This document shows positions 34,458 to 47,138 of a DNA stretch of 64,000 nucleotides, piece after piece. Numbering within the stretch: the stretch's first letter is position 1; each line of letters starts with the position of its first letter. The notes beneath the pieces were generated by a model. It was not told the DNA's origin and did not search any database. It was given only the letters and a program-made list of their open reading frames with translations. The stretch lies in NCBI RefSeq assembly GCF_000425065.1, contig NZ_AULB01000024.1:79493-143492 (forward strand), written 5' to 3'. Source of the stretch: Actinomadura rifamycini DSM 43936 (GTDB taxonomy: Bacteria; Actinomycetota; Actinomycetes; Streptosporangiales; Streptosporangiaceae). A program made the translations under genes and the position numbers.

Positions 34458-36281
34458 ATGAGCGGATGGCGGGTTCCGGAGTACAGCGAGCTTCGCGTGC
34501 TCGGCGAGGGCGCGCAGGGGCGGGTGGTGCTGGCCCGCCACGACGCCACGGGGCTGCCGGCCGCGATCAAGTACCTCGCGGACGGGCTCGCCGCCGACCC
34601 GGGCTTCCGGGTCCGGTTCCGGGCGGAGGCGGAGCTGCTCCGGCGGCTGCGCAACCCGTACGTCGCGCGCCTGTACGGGCTGGTCGAGACCGGCGAGGGC
34701 GCGGCGATCGTCATGGAGGCCGTGGACGGCGCGTCCCTGCGGGAGGTCCTCGCCGAGCGCGGGCCGCTCGCGCCGGAGGCGGCGCTGGCGCTGCTGAAGG
34801 GCTCGCTGCTGGGGCTGGCCGCCGCGCACGACGTCGGGATCGTGCACCGCGACTACAAGCCGGCGAACGTGATCGTCCGGGGCGACGGGCTGAGCAAGCT
34901 CATCGACTTCGGCATCGCGGTCGACGCGGGCGAGGCCGGGCGGTCGGGCACGCCCGTCTACATGGCGCCCGAGCAGTGGCGCGACGAGCCCGCCTCCCCC
35001 GCCACCGACGTGTACGCGGCGACGTGCGTGTTCTACGAGTGCGTCACCGGGCGGCGGCCGTTCACGGCGGAGGACCCGGCGGGGCTGATGGGGCGGCACC
35101 TGACCGCGCCGATCCCGGTCGAGGACGTCCCGGAGCCGCTGCGGCCGCTGGTGGAGAGCGGGCTCGCGAAGAACCCGTGGGACCGCCCGCACGGCGCCGC
35201 CGCGTTCGTGGCCGAGCTGGAGGGCGCGGCGGCCGCCGCGTACGGCCCGGACTGGGAGGGGCGCGGCGTGCGCACGCTGGCGACGACCGCCGCCGCGCTG
35301 TCGATGCTGTTCCCGCTGACCGCGCTGGGCCTCGGCTCCGGCGGCGCGGCGGCGTCCGGGACGGCCGCGGCCGGTGCGGCGGGCGCGTCCGGTGCGGGCG
35401 CCGCGGGCGGTGCGGGCGCGGGTGCGGGCGGTGCGGGCACGGCCGGGGCCGGGGCCGCCGGGAAGGGCGTCCTCGGGGCGCTCGGCGCCAAGGGCGCGGC
35501 GGCCGTCGCGGGCGGCGCCGCCGTGGCGATCGGCGGGACGGCGGTGTACGTCACGGCCTCCGACGCCGGGGACGAGCCCCCGCCGCAGCGGCTCGCCTTC
35601 CAGAACGTGGCCCTCCAGGTACCGGCGACGACGCTGAGCGGGGGCGGGGCGTTCCAGGTGGAGGGGCAGGTCGTGCGGGTCACCGGGTTCCGCGACCGGG
35701 CGCTCCAGGACCGGGTCAACGGCGCCGTCCGCGCGCCGCTGGACCGCATGTTCGCGAGCCACCGGGAAGGGATCGCCCAGGTGCCGGGCTCGGTCACGAC
35801 CACCGTCCGGCCGACCGTCCTGCTGCGCAACGACCGTCTCCTGTCCGTCTGGTACGACACGAACGTGCAGGGCGACGTCGGGACCGGGTGGCAGCAGGTG
35901 CGGGCGGTGACCGTGGACCTGGCCGAAGGCACCGAGTTCCGGCCGATCGACCTGTTCCGCGCCCCGGCTCCGGAGAGCGTCCGGCCGCTCGACGGGCTCG
36001 TCGCGGCGCACCTGCCGGGCGGGGTGATCTGCCCGCCGGAGATCGGCAGCCGGTTCGCCGAGGAGATCCGGGCCGAGCATCTGCGGGAGGAGCAGGTGGC
36101 GGTCGGGATGACGCCCGCCGGGATCCGGGTCGGCTTCCACGCCGCGGCGCTCGGCTACGTGAGCGCCTGCGGGGAGAAGGTCGCGAACGTCCCGTACGCG
36201 CAGGCCGGCGACCTGCTGAAGCCGGACCTGCTCGCCGCCGTGCCGTACCCGGCCGGGAGCCCGTCCCCCGCCCGGTCGTGA
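34458..36281 (+). CDS. Ser/Thr protein kinase with RsiV/DUF3298-like extracellular domain
   Basis: A 607-residue receptor-type kinase. The catalytic domain (about 1-265) is intact: LGEGAQGRVVLAR, AAIK, VHRDYKPANV, IDFGIA, GTPVYMAPEQW. A 90-residue Ala/Gly-rich stretch follows, with one probable membrane helix near 360. The last 230 residues resemble the DUF3298/RsiV sensor domain: DRALQDRVNGAVRAPLDRM, a central beta sheet, and VDLAEGTEFRPIDLF. In Bacillus, RsiV binds lysozyme; this fusion suggests envelope sensing, but that is inference. Confidence 0.9.
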   Translation: MSGWRVPEYSELRVLGEGAQGRVVLARHDATGLPAAIKYLADGLAADPGFRVRFRAEAELLRRLRNPYVARLYGLVETGEGAAIVMEAVDGASLREVLAERGPLAPEAALALLKGSLLGLAAAHDVGIVHRDYKPANVIVRGDGLSKLIDFGIAVDAGEAGRSGTPVYMAPEQWRDEPASPATDVYAATCVFYECVTGRRPFTAEDPAGLMGRHLTAPIPVEDVPEPLRPLVESGLAKNPWDRPHGAAAFVAELEGAAAAAYGPDWEGRGVRTLATTAAALSMLFPLTALGLGSGGAAASGTAAAGAAGASGAGAAGGAGAGAGGAGTAGAGAAGKGVLGALGAKGAAAVAGGAAVAIGGTAVYVTASDAGDEPPPQRLAFQNVALQVPATTLSGGGAFQVEGQVVRVTGFRDRALQDRVNGAVRAPLDRMFASHREGIAQVPGSVTTTVRPTVLLRNDRLLSVWYDTNVQGDVGTGWQQVRAVTVDLAEGTEFRPIDLFRAPAPESVRPLDGLVAAHLPGGVICPPEIGSRFAEEIRAEHLREEQVAVGMTPAGIRVGFHAAALGYVSACGEKVANVPYAQAGDLLKPDLLAAVPYPAGSPSPARS

Positions 36282-36302
36282 CCACCGCCGCCCCCGGGAA
36301 GG

Positions 36303-36340
36303 CCGGACGCCCCGGACGGCGAACCGTCCGGGGCGTCCGG
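36303..36340. terminator. 17-bp bidirectional terminator with CGAA loop
   Basis: CCGGACGCCCCGGACGG and CCGTCCGGGGCGTCCGG pair perfectly around a stable CGAA tetraloop, exactly between the convergent kinase and etfA genes. It can stop transcription from both sides. Confidence 0.85.
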
Positions 36341-36357
36341 GAAGAGTCGTCAGGCGC

Positions 36358-37308
<951 letters not shown>

Positions 37309-37331
37309 GGTTCTTGAATCCCCTTCCCCGG

Positions 37332-38111
37332 TCAGACGAACTTCTTCGACGCGAGGAACTCGGCGATCTTCGCGCCGCCGTCGCCCTCGTCGGTGACGAT
37401 CTGACCCTGCGCGCGCGGCGGGGCGTCGGCGAAGTCGACCACCTCGGTGGCCGCGTTCGCGACGCCGACCTGCGCGGCGTCGATGCCGGCGTCGGCGATG
37501 CCGAGCGTCTCGACCGGCTTCTTCTTGGCCGCCATGATCCCCTTGAAGGAGGGGTAGCGCGGCTCGTTGATCTTCTCGACGACGCTGACCACGGCCGGCA
37601 GGGTCGCCTCGACCTTGTCGTAGCCGTAGTCGGTCTGCCGCTGGATCTTGATGGACGAGCCCTCGATCTCGACCTTGTTGGCGAGCGAGAGCTGCGGGAC
37701 GCCGAGCCGCTCGGCCAGCATGGCGGCGAGCACGCCGGTGCGCGCGTCGGTGGACTCCGAGCCGAGGACGACCAGGTCGAACTCGGTGCGGCCGAGGGCC
37801 TGCTGGATCGCGTAGGACGTCTGCAGCGCGTCGGAGCCCGTGAGGGCGTCGTCGACGAGGTGGACGGCCTTGTCGGCGCCCATGGCCAGCGACTTGCGGA
37901 TCGACTCCGTGGCCTTGTCCGGGCCCATGGTCAGAACGGTCACCTCGCCGCCCTGGGCCTCCTTGATGCGCAGCGCCTCTTCGATGGCGTACTCATCGAG
38001 CTCGTTGATGACACCGTCCGCGGCAGCGCGGTCGAGCGTGCTGTCATCGGACTTCAGCTTGCGCGGGCTCTCCGTATCGGGAACCTGCTTCACCAGGACG
38101 ACGATGTTCAT
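37332..38111 (-). CDS. etfB: Electron transfer flavoprotein beta subunit
   Basis: AMP-binding subunit of ETF. The 259-residue protein begins MNIVVLVKQVPDTESPRKL and has NELDEYAIEEALRIKE, TMGPDKATESIRKSLAMGAD, FDLVVLGSESTDARTGVLAAMLAERLG and the loop LPAVVSVVEKINEPRYPSFKGIMAAKKKP, which contacts partner dehydrogenases. ATG 38111 gives the family N-terminus, although the best ribosome site (GGGAGG) is 13 bases upstream. First gene of etfB-etfA. Confidence 0.97.
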   Translation of the reverse strand: MNIVVLVKQVPDTESPRKLKSDDSTLDRAAADGVINELDEYAIEEALRIKEAQGGEVTVLTMGPDKATESIRKSLAMGADKAVHLVDDALTGSDALQTSYAIQQALGRTEFDLVVLGSESTDARTGVLAAMLAERLGVPQLSLANKVEIEGSSIKIQRQTDYGYDKVEATLPAVVSVVEKINEPRYPSFKGIMAAKKKPVETLGIADAGIDAAQVGVANAATEVVDFADAPPRAQGQIVTDEGDGGAKIAEFLASKKFV

Positions 38112-38412
38112 GGCCGGTGGCCGACCTCCCTGCACTCGGTTGGCCGCTGGGGCAGCGGACAGAGGGGCGCCGCCCATGACGGGTCGACGCGGACGTGCGT
38201 TTTCGTTGGTCACAGCCTGCCAAACACCCGAACGCCCTTCGGATCCGGGTCCCCGTTTCGGCCGTGCCCAGTCGAATGTTACCCACGAGTAGCCTAGCGG
38301 CAAATCCCAGGTGGTGAGACCTTACCCACGTCCGAGGGACGCCCGGCATGTCGGTCTCACTCAGAAATCGGACGTGACGCACCTCACACCCCGGACGGGC
38401 CCGCGGCGCGCG
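38112..38412. other. Intergenic region upstream of etfB
   Basis: A 301-bp non-coding region holding the etfB promoter. The nonamer TTACCCACG occurs twice in direct orientation (38279-38287 and 38322-38330), 43 bp apart. The pseudokinase stop is at its right end. No ORF or hairpin stands out. Confidence 0.45.
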
Positions 38413-39777
38413 TCAGAAGCGGTCGAACGCGCCGTGCAACCGGTCCAGGGTGCTCTCCAGCCAGCCGGCCAGCCCGTACATCGGCGCGAAGCTCGGCGTC
38501 AGCGACAGCGCGCCCACGACCGCCGCCAGGGTCAGCGCCGCGAGCACCGCGCCGAGCCCCGCGATCGTCCGCGGCGACCCGGCGATCCGCAGGAACATCC
38601 GCTCCAGCCTGCGCCGCGGCCCCCGCACGCCCGGCGCCGTCCACAGCACGGCCGCGCCCGCGCCCGCGCCGAACGCGCACGCGGCGAGCGCGTCGATCTC
38701 GACGCCGAACACGGTGGCGGCGAGCAGCGCGGGCGGCACCGCGACCGTGCACACCGCCGCGTACGGGACGGTCGCCAGCGTCCGGCCGAACGCGAGCGTC
38801 CAGTCCCGGAACGAGACCGCCGTGACCGCGCGCAGCCAGGTCACCGCGGCCAGCGACAGCACCAGCCCGACGACCGGCATCATCATCGCGGCGCCCACGG
38901 CGATCACTACGACCATCGCGGCGAGCAGCCGGGCCCAGCCCTGCGCGACGGCGAGCCGGTGCGCGTCCGCCGCCGCCCCCGCACCCGCCGTCCCCGCACC
39001 CGCCGTCCCCGCACCCGCCGTCTGCGTCCGCGGCGCGTCCGGCCGCGCGACCGGCTCCGGCGGCGCGGGCATCGCCTCGGGCGCCGGGCGCGGGACGGCC
39101 GCGGCCGGGCCCTCACCGGGCGGCGGCTCCAGTCGCGCGACCGCGGCGGCCAGCGCGGCGGACGTCGGGCGGGCCGCCCGGTCGGCGGACGCGGCGGCCT
39201 CCACCAGCGGGCGCAGGCCCGCCGGGACGGCGGCCGGGTCCACGGCCGCGAACAGCACCGCGGCGGCCCACGCGCGGACGTCGTCGGCCGGATCGGCGCC
39301 CGGGACGAGCCCGAAGTCGATGACGACGGGGGCGTCGTCCACCAGCAGCACCGTCCCGGGACGCAGGTCGCCGTGCGCGAGGCCCGCGCCGTGGATCGCG
39401 GCGACCGCCTTGGCGAGGCCGAGCGCCAGGCCGTGCAGCGCCTCCCCCGCCAGCGGGCCCCGCTCCGCGACGGCGTCCGCGAGCGGCCGCCCCGGCACCA
39501 GCCGCGTCACCACGTAGCCCGCGCCGGCAGCGTCGAGGGCGGCTTCGCCGGCAGCGTCGAGGGCGGCTTCGCCGGCAGCGTCGAGGGCGGCTTCGCCGTC
39601 TAGGACGTCCACCACGTACGGGCTGCGCACCTCCCGCATCCGCGCGATGTCGGGCGCGGCGCCCGCGGGCAGCGCGCGGATCGCCACGTCGCGGCCGTCC
39701 GGGCCGGTGGCGCGGTGGACGGCCCCGTCCCCCAGCGAGGAAAGCAGCCGGTACGGGCCGATGTGTTCGCCGATCAT
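38413..39777 (-). CDS. Pseudokinase with C-terminal membrane module
   Basis: A 454-residue kinase-like protein with degenerate catalysis. The Gly loop is LGDGAVHRA (third Gly lost), the AIK lysine is Arg (VAIRAL), HRDLKxxN reads HGDLRPGT (no catalytic-loop Asn), and although DFG remains there is no APE motif and the C-lobe is short (domain ends near 215). After a Pro-rich linker with GAGTAGAGT repeats come about four membrane helices (285-440). It lies 49 bp downstream of the dual-kinase gene, same strand. Its membrane region resembles that of the kinase at 42270-44216, suggesting a shared role. Start at 39777. Confidence 0.85.
   Translation of the reverse strand: MIGEHIGPYRLLSSLGDGAVHRATGPDGRDVAIRALPAGAAPDIARMREVRSPYVVDVLDGEAALDAAGEAALDAAGEAALDAAGAGYVVTRLVPGRPLADAVAERGPLAGEALHGLALGLAKAVAAIHGAGLAHGDLRPGTVLLVDDAPVVIDFGLVPGADPADDVRAWAAAVLFAAVDPAAVPAGLRPLVEAAASADRAARPTSAALAAAVARLEPPPGEGPAAAVPRPAPEAMPAPPEPVARPDAPRTQTAGAGTAGAGTAGAGAAADAHRLAVAQGWARLLAAMVVVIAVGAAMMMPVVGLVLSLAAVTWLRAVTAVSFRDWTLAFGRTLATVPYAAVCTVAVPPALLAATVFGVEIDALAACAFGAGAGAAVLWTAPGVRGPRRRLERMFLRIAGSPRTIAGLGAVLAALTLAAVVGALSLTPSFAPMYGLAGWLESTLDRLHGAFDRF
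39523..39594. repeat. Three perfect 24-bp tandem repeats in the pseudokinase gene
   Basis: Three identical units at 39523, 39547 and 39571 encode GEAALDAA three times, inserted in the N-lobe of the pseudokinase between LDG and YVVTRLVP. Exact identity points to recent slippage; length variation among strains is likely. Confidence 0.9.
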
Positions 39778-42269
39778 ATGGTCGGCACCCTACCGATCTC
39801 CGCCGCCCGCGTCCCGGACCGCGCGGTCAGGCGTAGCCGGTGCGGCGCAGTTCCGTCTCGAGCGCGGCGAGGAACGCGTCGACCTCCGCCTTCACGTAGG
39901 TCTCGCGGAGGCGGCGCAGCGTGAACGTCCGGGCGCGGACGTCGTCGGCGCCGATCACCTCGGCGAGGGCGCGGCGGTCGCCGGTGAGCCAGCCGAGGGC
40001 CCGCGCGACGAACTCGTCCACCTCGGCCGGGTCGTAGCCCTCCTTGAACCGGACGCGGGTGAACCGGGCGCCGTTCAGCAGACCGACGACCCGCCGCACG
40101 TCCACGAACTGCCCCGGCATCACGGGCTGCTTCTGCAGGACGGCCTGCGCGTGCCTGCCGTACAGGCTCGCGGCCCGGTAGATCTCGGCGAGGCGCGGCC
40201 CGTTCGCGGGGATGCCCGTGCCGGTCTGGGCGTCGCGCGCGGCGCGCCCGGCCGCGGCCAGCGCCTTCTGCGCGTACTTGGCGGCGTGCCCGTGCTCGAT
40301 CCACGACCCGCCCATCGCGTGGGCGCGCTCGGCGGCGACCAGCTCCCGCTTCGCCTCCGCCAGCGACACCTCGATCACCGACACCGTCAGCGCGAACCCC
40401 GACCGGGCGAACGCGGCGCGGCCCGCGACGACCTGGTCGGCGGGGGGCCGCGCCGCCGGACGGGGCCGCGGTTCGGGCTCCGGCTCCGGCCGCGGCTGCG
40501 GCTTCGGTGCGGGCCGCAGGTTGAGCCGGGGCGCGATCGACCCCGGGTTCGCGAACCGGGCGGCGAGCTCCTGCGCGTCCGGACGGTCCGCGGGGTCGCG
40601 GGCCAGCGCGTCCTCCAGGACCTCCTTCAGGTCGGGCTCGATGCCCGCGAGGTCCGGCCAGCCGGTCAGCACCCGGCGGACGAACGCGGCCGGGCTCGTC
40701 GCCTCGTACGCGCGGCGCCCGGTCGCGGCGAACGCGATCGTCGCGGCCCAGCCGAACACGTCCGTGGGCGGGCCCGACGGGCGTCCCTCCAGCACCTCGG
40801 GCGACACGTAGCCGGGCGTCCCCATCGGGCCCTGCGTCAGCCGCGTCGCGCCCGACAGGTACGCGATGCCGAAGTCGATCAGCACCGGGGCGCCCGCGAC
40901 CAGCATCACGTTGCCGGGGTTGACGTCGCGGTGCACGCTGTCGGCCGCGTGGACCGCCGCGAGCGCCTCCGCCAGCCCCCCGGCGAGCCGCAGCAGCCCG
41001 TCCCGGGGCAGCGGCCCGCGGTCCTTGACGGTCTCCAGCAGCGAGGTGCCCTCGACGTACCGGGTGACGATGTAGGGCTGCTCGGCGTCCAGGTCGTGGT
41101 CGACCAGCTCCACCACGTGCCGGCTGCTGATCCGCCGCATCGCCTCGACCTCGCGGCGCAGCCGGTCGCGGGCCTGGAACTCGGCGGGCAGCGCCGCGTG
41201 CAGCATCTTCACCGCGACCATCCGGCCGTCGTCGGCGCGGGCGAGGAACACCTCGCCCATGCCGCCGCGCCCGAGCCGCTGCAGCGGCCGGTACGGGCCG
41301 ATCGGTTCGAGCGGCCGCGACCGGACCGGCCCCCGCACGGACGGCTGGCTGCCGCCGGACGCGCGCAGCCCGATCGAGTCGGGGCGCAGCGCCCGCAGCC
41401 GCCGCACCAGGTGCTCCGCGGACGGCCGGGCGGCGGGGTCGGCGGCGAGCGCCTCCTCCAGCAGCGGCCGCAGCTCCGCCGGGACGTCGCCCAGGTCGTG
41501 GTCGCCGCGGATGATCCGCAGGCAGACGGCCGCGTCGTTCGGCGCGTCGTACAGGTCGCGGCCGGTCGCGGCGTACGCGACGGTCGCCGCCCACGCGAAC
41601 ACGTCGGCGGCCGGGCCCGCGTCGTGGCCCTCCAGCAGTTCCGGCGCCAGGTACCGCCACGTGCCCGCGCGGGCGCCCGTGCGGGTGAGGCGGGTGTCGT
41701 CCACGCCCTGCGAGATGCCGAAGTCGATGACGACCGGCTCGCCGCCCTCCAGCAGGACGTTGCCGGGCTTGATGTCGCGGTGCACGACGCCCGCGCGGTG
41801 GACGGCCTCCAGCGCCTCGGCCGTCCCGACCGCGATCCGCCACAGCGCCGCGCCGTTCGCGACGCGCCCCTCGCGGACGGCGTCCTGGAGGGCGCGGCCC
41901 TCGACGTACCGGGTGACGATGTACGGGACGCGGGCGTCCACGTCGAACTCGACGATCTCGGCGACGCGCGGGGTGGTGACCCGGCCCATCGTCTCGACCT
42001 CGCGGCGCAGCCGGGCCCGCGAGTCGCCCTGGTCCACCAGGTGCGGGTGCAGGATCTTGACGGCGTACGTGCCGCCGCGCGGGTCGGTGGCGCGGAAGAC
42101 CTGCCCCATTCCCCCCGCGCCGATCAGCTCCAGCGGACGGTAGGGGCCGATCGCCGCGGGCAGGTCCCCGCCGGGACGCGCGGGCGCGGGCTCCGGGGAC
42201 GGCGGCGGACCGGCGGGCGGTCCGCTCGGGGGCGGGGGACCGGGCGTCGGCGGGGGGCTCCAGGCTCCG

Positions 42270-44216
<1,947 letters not shown>

Positions 44217-44437
44217 CGTTTGCGAAAACCCTACCCTTCGCACGCTCCCCGAAAGGATGCCGGCAGGAGGTCGCCGCCCCTCCCCCTCCTGAGTTCTCTC
44301 ACGTCCTCTTTGACGCCGCCGACCCCCGGTCGGGTTCCGGCTCGGACGACATCCCAGGTGAAGAAAGGGTGAAGGAACGATGATCGCGGGGTCGGGGCGG
44401 GTCGCGGCGGGACGGCCGGGGGCCGGGCCGGGGCGCG

Positions 44438-45388
44438 TCAGGACTCGCGGGCGGCCCTCCGGGCGCGGCGCTCCTCGCGGCGGGTCTCGAACTTGGTCGC
44501 GGCGGCGTCGAGCTGCGCCAGGAAGTCGTTCAGCTCGTCGCGGGCCTTGTCGCCGTCGCCGGTCAGGTCGGTGCGGTCCCACACCTTCCACTTGCGCAGC
44601 ACCGGGACGAGGACGTCGTCGTGGTGCAGGCGCAGGTCGTAGATGCCGGCGTTCGCGATGATCACGGACTTCTTGAGGAACCCCTCGATGCCGGTGCCGG
44701 GCATCTCGAACGCCTTGACGACGTCGGTGATCGCCCGCATCGTCTCGTTCGGCGCGATCTCCAGCGCGGCGCCCAGCAGGTTCCGGTAGAAGATCATGTG
44801 CAGGTTCTCGTCGGCGGCGATGCGGGCCATCATCTGCTCGCAGACCGGGTCGCCGGACGCCTTGCCGGTGTTGCGGTGGGAGACGCGGGTGGCCAGCTCC
44901 TGGAACGAGACGTACGCCGTGCCGTGCAGGAACGAGTCGCCGTGCGTGGCCGCGTAGCCCTGCTCCATGTGGTGCATGCGGGCGCGCTCGAGCGCGACCG
45001 GGTCGACGGCGCGGGTGACGGTGAGGTAGTCGCGCAGGACGATGCCGTGCCGGTTCTCCTCGGCCGTCCACCGGTTGACCCAGGCGCCCCAGGCGCCCTC
45101 CTGGCCGAAGACGGTCGCGATCGCGTTGTGGTAGCCGGGCAGGTTGTCCTCGGTGAGGAGGTTGACGATCAGCGACTCGCGGGCCTCCTGGCTGAGCTTG
45201 GACTGCTCCAGCGACCACTCCTCGCCGCCGAGGGGGCCGTCGAAGTCGCGGCCCTCGCTCCACGGCACGTACTGGTGCGGGAACCACTCCTTGGCCATCG
45301 ACAGGTGGCGGTCCAGCTCCTTCTCGACGACCTGCTCGAGCTCGAGCAGGAGGCCGTGCTGGAACTTCGTCTCGGGGCTCTCGGACAT
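44438..45388 (-). CDS. Acyl-ACP desaturase (ferritin-like diiron)
   Basis: A 316-residue soluble desaturase of the plant stearoyl-ACP / mycobacterial DesA type, which introduces double bonds into fatty acyl chains with O2 and reduced ferredoxin. Diiron ligands are in TAEENRHG and ADENLHMIFYRN; other family marks are VPWSEGRDFDG, LLTEDNLPGYH, AWVNRWTAEE, YVSFQELATRVSHRNTG and the tail KKSVIIANAGIYD. ATG 45388 follows AGGAAG. Monocistronic, with an operator-like repeat upstream. Confidence 0.95.
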   Translation of the reverse strand: MSESPETKFQHGLLLELEQVVEKELDRHLSMAKEWFPHQYVPWSEGRDFDGPLGGEEWSLEQSKLSQEARESLIVNLLTEDNLPGYHNAIATVFGQEGAWGAWVNRWTAEENRHGIVLRDYLTVTRAVDPVALERARMHHMEQGYAATHGDSFLHGTAYVSFQELATRVSHRNTGKASGDPVCEQMMARIAADENLHMIFYRNLLGAALEIAPNETMRAITDVVKAFEMPGTGIEGFLKKSVIIANAGIYDLRLHHDDVLVPVLRKWKVWDRTDLTGDGDKARDELNDFLAQLDAAATKFETRREERRARRAARES

Positions 45389-45404
45389 GCGCTTCCTCGC
45401 TCCT

Positions 45405-45424
45405 AACTTACCCAACCGTAGGTT
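45405..45424. promoter_or_regulatory. Imperfect palindrome upstream of the desaturase
   Basis: AACTTACCCAACCGTAGGTT reads, on the coding strand, as half-sites AACCTACGG and GGGTAAGTT around TT, with six of nine arm positions symmetric. It lies 17 bp before the start. Possibly a lipid-responsive operator; no binding protein can be named. Confidence 0.35.
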
Positions 45425-45573
45425 TCGATGGTCGCGAGTCCGCGGTACCGCCGTCAAGTAACTCCGGGAACAATCAACCGCGCGCGACTTTTGTAGACCC
45501 GGACGAAACGCGAGCCCCGCCTTTGCCGCTCACGGCGAACCGCCGCTCGGGGACGCTCCGTCCGGGACCCGCC

Positions 45574-46341
45574 TCACTGCGTGTCGGCGGCCTGCTTCCA
45601 CATCCGGCCGGCCGCCGCCCGCAGCAGCGGCCGGGGCAGGATCCGCAGCGCGGGCATCACCGCCTTGTACTGGGCGCCGGGGACGCACAGCGCCCGCCCG
45701 GCCGCGACCGCCTCCAGCCCGGCGCGGGCCACGGCGTCGCGCCGCAGCCACAGCAGGTTCGCGGCCGACTCCTCGTCCGTCCGCGTGAACCCGGGGCACA
45801 GCGCCGTCACGTGCACGCCCTTCTCCGCGACCTCCGCGTGCAGGCTCTCCGAGAAGGACGCCACGTACGCCTTCGTCGCACCGTACGTCGCGCTGCCCGG
45901 CGACGGCGCGAACCCGGCGACCGACGCGACGTTCAGCACCCCGCCGCGGCCGCGCTCCACCATCCCCGGCAGCGCCGCGCGCGTCAGCCGGACCAGCGCG
46001 GTCACGTTCAGCTCGATCTGCGCGAGCTGGTTCTCCAGCGGCTCCTCCGCGAACGCGCCGAACGCGCCGTACCCGGCGTTGTTCACGAGCAGCTCGACCG
46101 GCGCGTCGCGCAGCCGCCGCTCGACCTCGCCGCGCCGCTCCGGGTCGGTGAGGTCGGCCGCGAGGACCTCCACCCCGACCCGGTACCGCTCGACGAGCTC
46201 GCGCGCCAGGCGGTCCAGCAGGCCGGTCCGGCGCGCGACGAGCACGAGGTCGGCGCCCCGCTCGGCGAGGAGCCGCGCGAAGCTCTCCCCGATCCCGCTG
46301 GACGCGCCCGTCACGAGCGCCGTTCGGTACGCCTGCCGCAT
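45574..46341 (-). CDS. Short-chain dehydrogenase/reductase
   Basis: A 255-residue classical SDR. The NAD(P) motif TGASSGIGE, the NNAG strand (LLVNNAGYGAFG), catalytic Ser in NVASVAGFAPSPGS and the YxxxK pair in ATYGATKAYVASF are present. The sequence LCPGFTRTDE fits the DltE/YqjQ-like subgroup of ketoacyl or polyol reductases. Basic residues after the first strand (VARR) suggest NADPH. Start ATG 46341. Same direction as, and 65 bp after, the F420-reductase-like gene. Confidence 0.93.
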   Translation of the reverse strand: MRQAYRTALVTGASSGIGESFARLLAERGADLVLVARRTGLLDRLARELVERYRVGVEVLAADLTDPERRGEVERRLRDAPVELLVNNAGYGAFGAFAEEPLENQLAQIELNVTALVRLTRAALPGMVERGRGGVLNVASVAGFAPSPGSATYGATKAYVASFSESLHAEVAEKGVHVTALCPGFTRTDEESAANLLWLRRDAVARAGLEAVAAGRALCVPGAQYKAVMPALRILPRPLLRAAAGRMWKQAADTQ

Positions 46342-46406
46342 GGGCGCCGAGCCTATCGGGCGATCTTCGTCCGGCCGCGGGAGACGCGCGAAATGGGCGC
46401 ACCGCG

Positions 46407-47054
46407 CTACCGCGGCGCGCCCATGAAGGCGACCGGGGGGACCATCGCGGCCGGGTCCTCGCCCGCGGCCAGGAGCCCGACGGTGAACGCCGCCGCGGCC
46501 TCCAGCAGCGCGGCGCGCGCCAGGCTCCCGCCGCGCATCGGGACGCACCCGAGGTCGCGCACCAGTCCCCCGACCGTCTCCAGGGCGTCCTCGTCGTCGC
46601 CGCACAGCGGCACCCCGAGCGGGCGCCCCCCGAACACCGGCGGCGTCATCCGCCACACGGGATCGGGGCACAGGGTGAACGCCTTGACGACCCGCGCGCC
46701 CGACGCGTCCGCGATCCGGCGCGCCGCCGACGGGCCGCCGTCCGTCAGCAGCGCCTCGAACGGCGGCGCCATCGGGTTCGTGCAGTCGACCAGCACCCGC
46801 CCGGCGAGGACGCCCTCCGCCGCGCCCGCGCCGCGCAGCGCGTCCATCGCCCCGCCGTGGGCGACGGCGAGCAGGACCGCCTCGCCGAACTCCGCCGCGT
46901 CCCGGAGCCCGCCGCCCGCGCACCCGAGCCGCCCGGCGAGCGCCGCCGCCCGCGCGGGCGTCCGCGCGCCGATCCGCACGTCGTGCCCCGCCCGCACCCA
47001 CTGCCCCGCCAGCGCGTCCGCCATGTTCCCCGCGCCCAGCACACCGATCCGCAT
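46407..47054 (-). CDS. NADPH:F420 reductase-like NAD(P)-binding protein
   Basis: A 215-residue Rossmann protein resembling F420-dependent NADP reductase (Fno) and related NADP oxidoreductases. It begins MRIGVLGAGNMADALAGQW, followed by VRIGARTPARA, where Arg suggests NADPH, then VLVDCTNPMAPP and VVKAFTLCPDPVW. The usual F420-binding residues cannot be checked by eye, and ProC-like dehydrogenases share this fold. ATG 47054 follows GGAGGAGG. It is divergent from an HxlR regulator 84 bp away. Confidence 0.85.
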   Translation of the reverse strand: MRIGVLGAGNMADALAGQWVRAGHDVRIGARTPARAAALAGRLGCAGGGLRDAAEFGEAVLLAVAHGGAMDALRGAGAAEGVLAGRVLVDCTNPMAPPFEALLTDGGPSAARRIADASGARVVKAFTLCPDPVWRMTPPVFGGRPLGVPLCGDDEDALETVGGLVRDLGCVPMRGGSLARAALLEAAAAFTVGLLAAGEDPAAMVPPVAFMGAPR

Positions 47055-47138
47055 GCCGTCCTCCTCCGGTCGACTACCGTCGGACGGGACGCTAGGCGAA
47101 CCGTTCCGCACCATCCGGTTCGTATCGGAAGAGGCAGG

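Noticed and set aside
38979..39023. Three 15-bp repeats
   Set aside because: They encode the low-complexity GAGTA linker of the pseudokinase; slippage is sufficient explanation.
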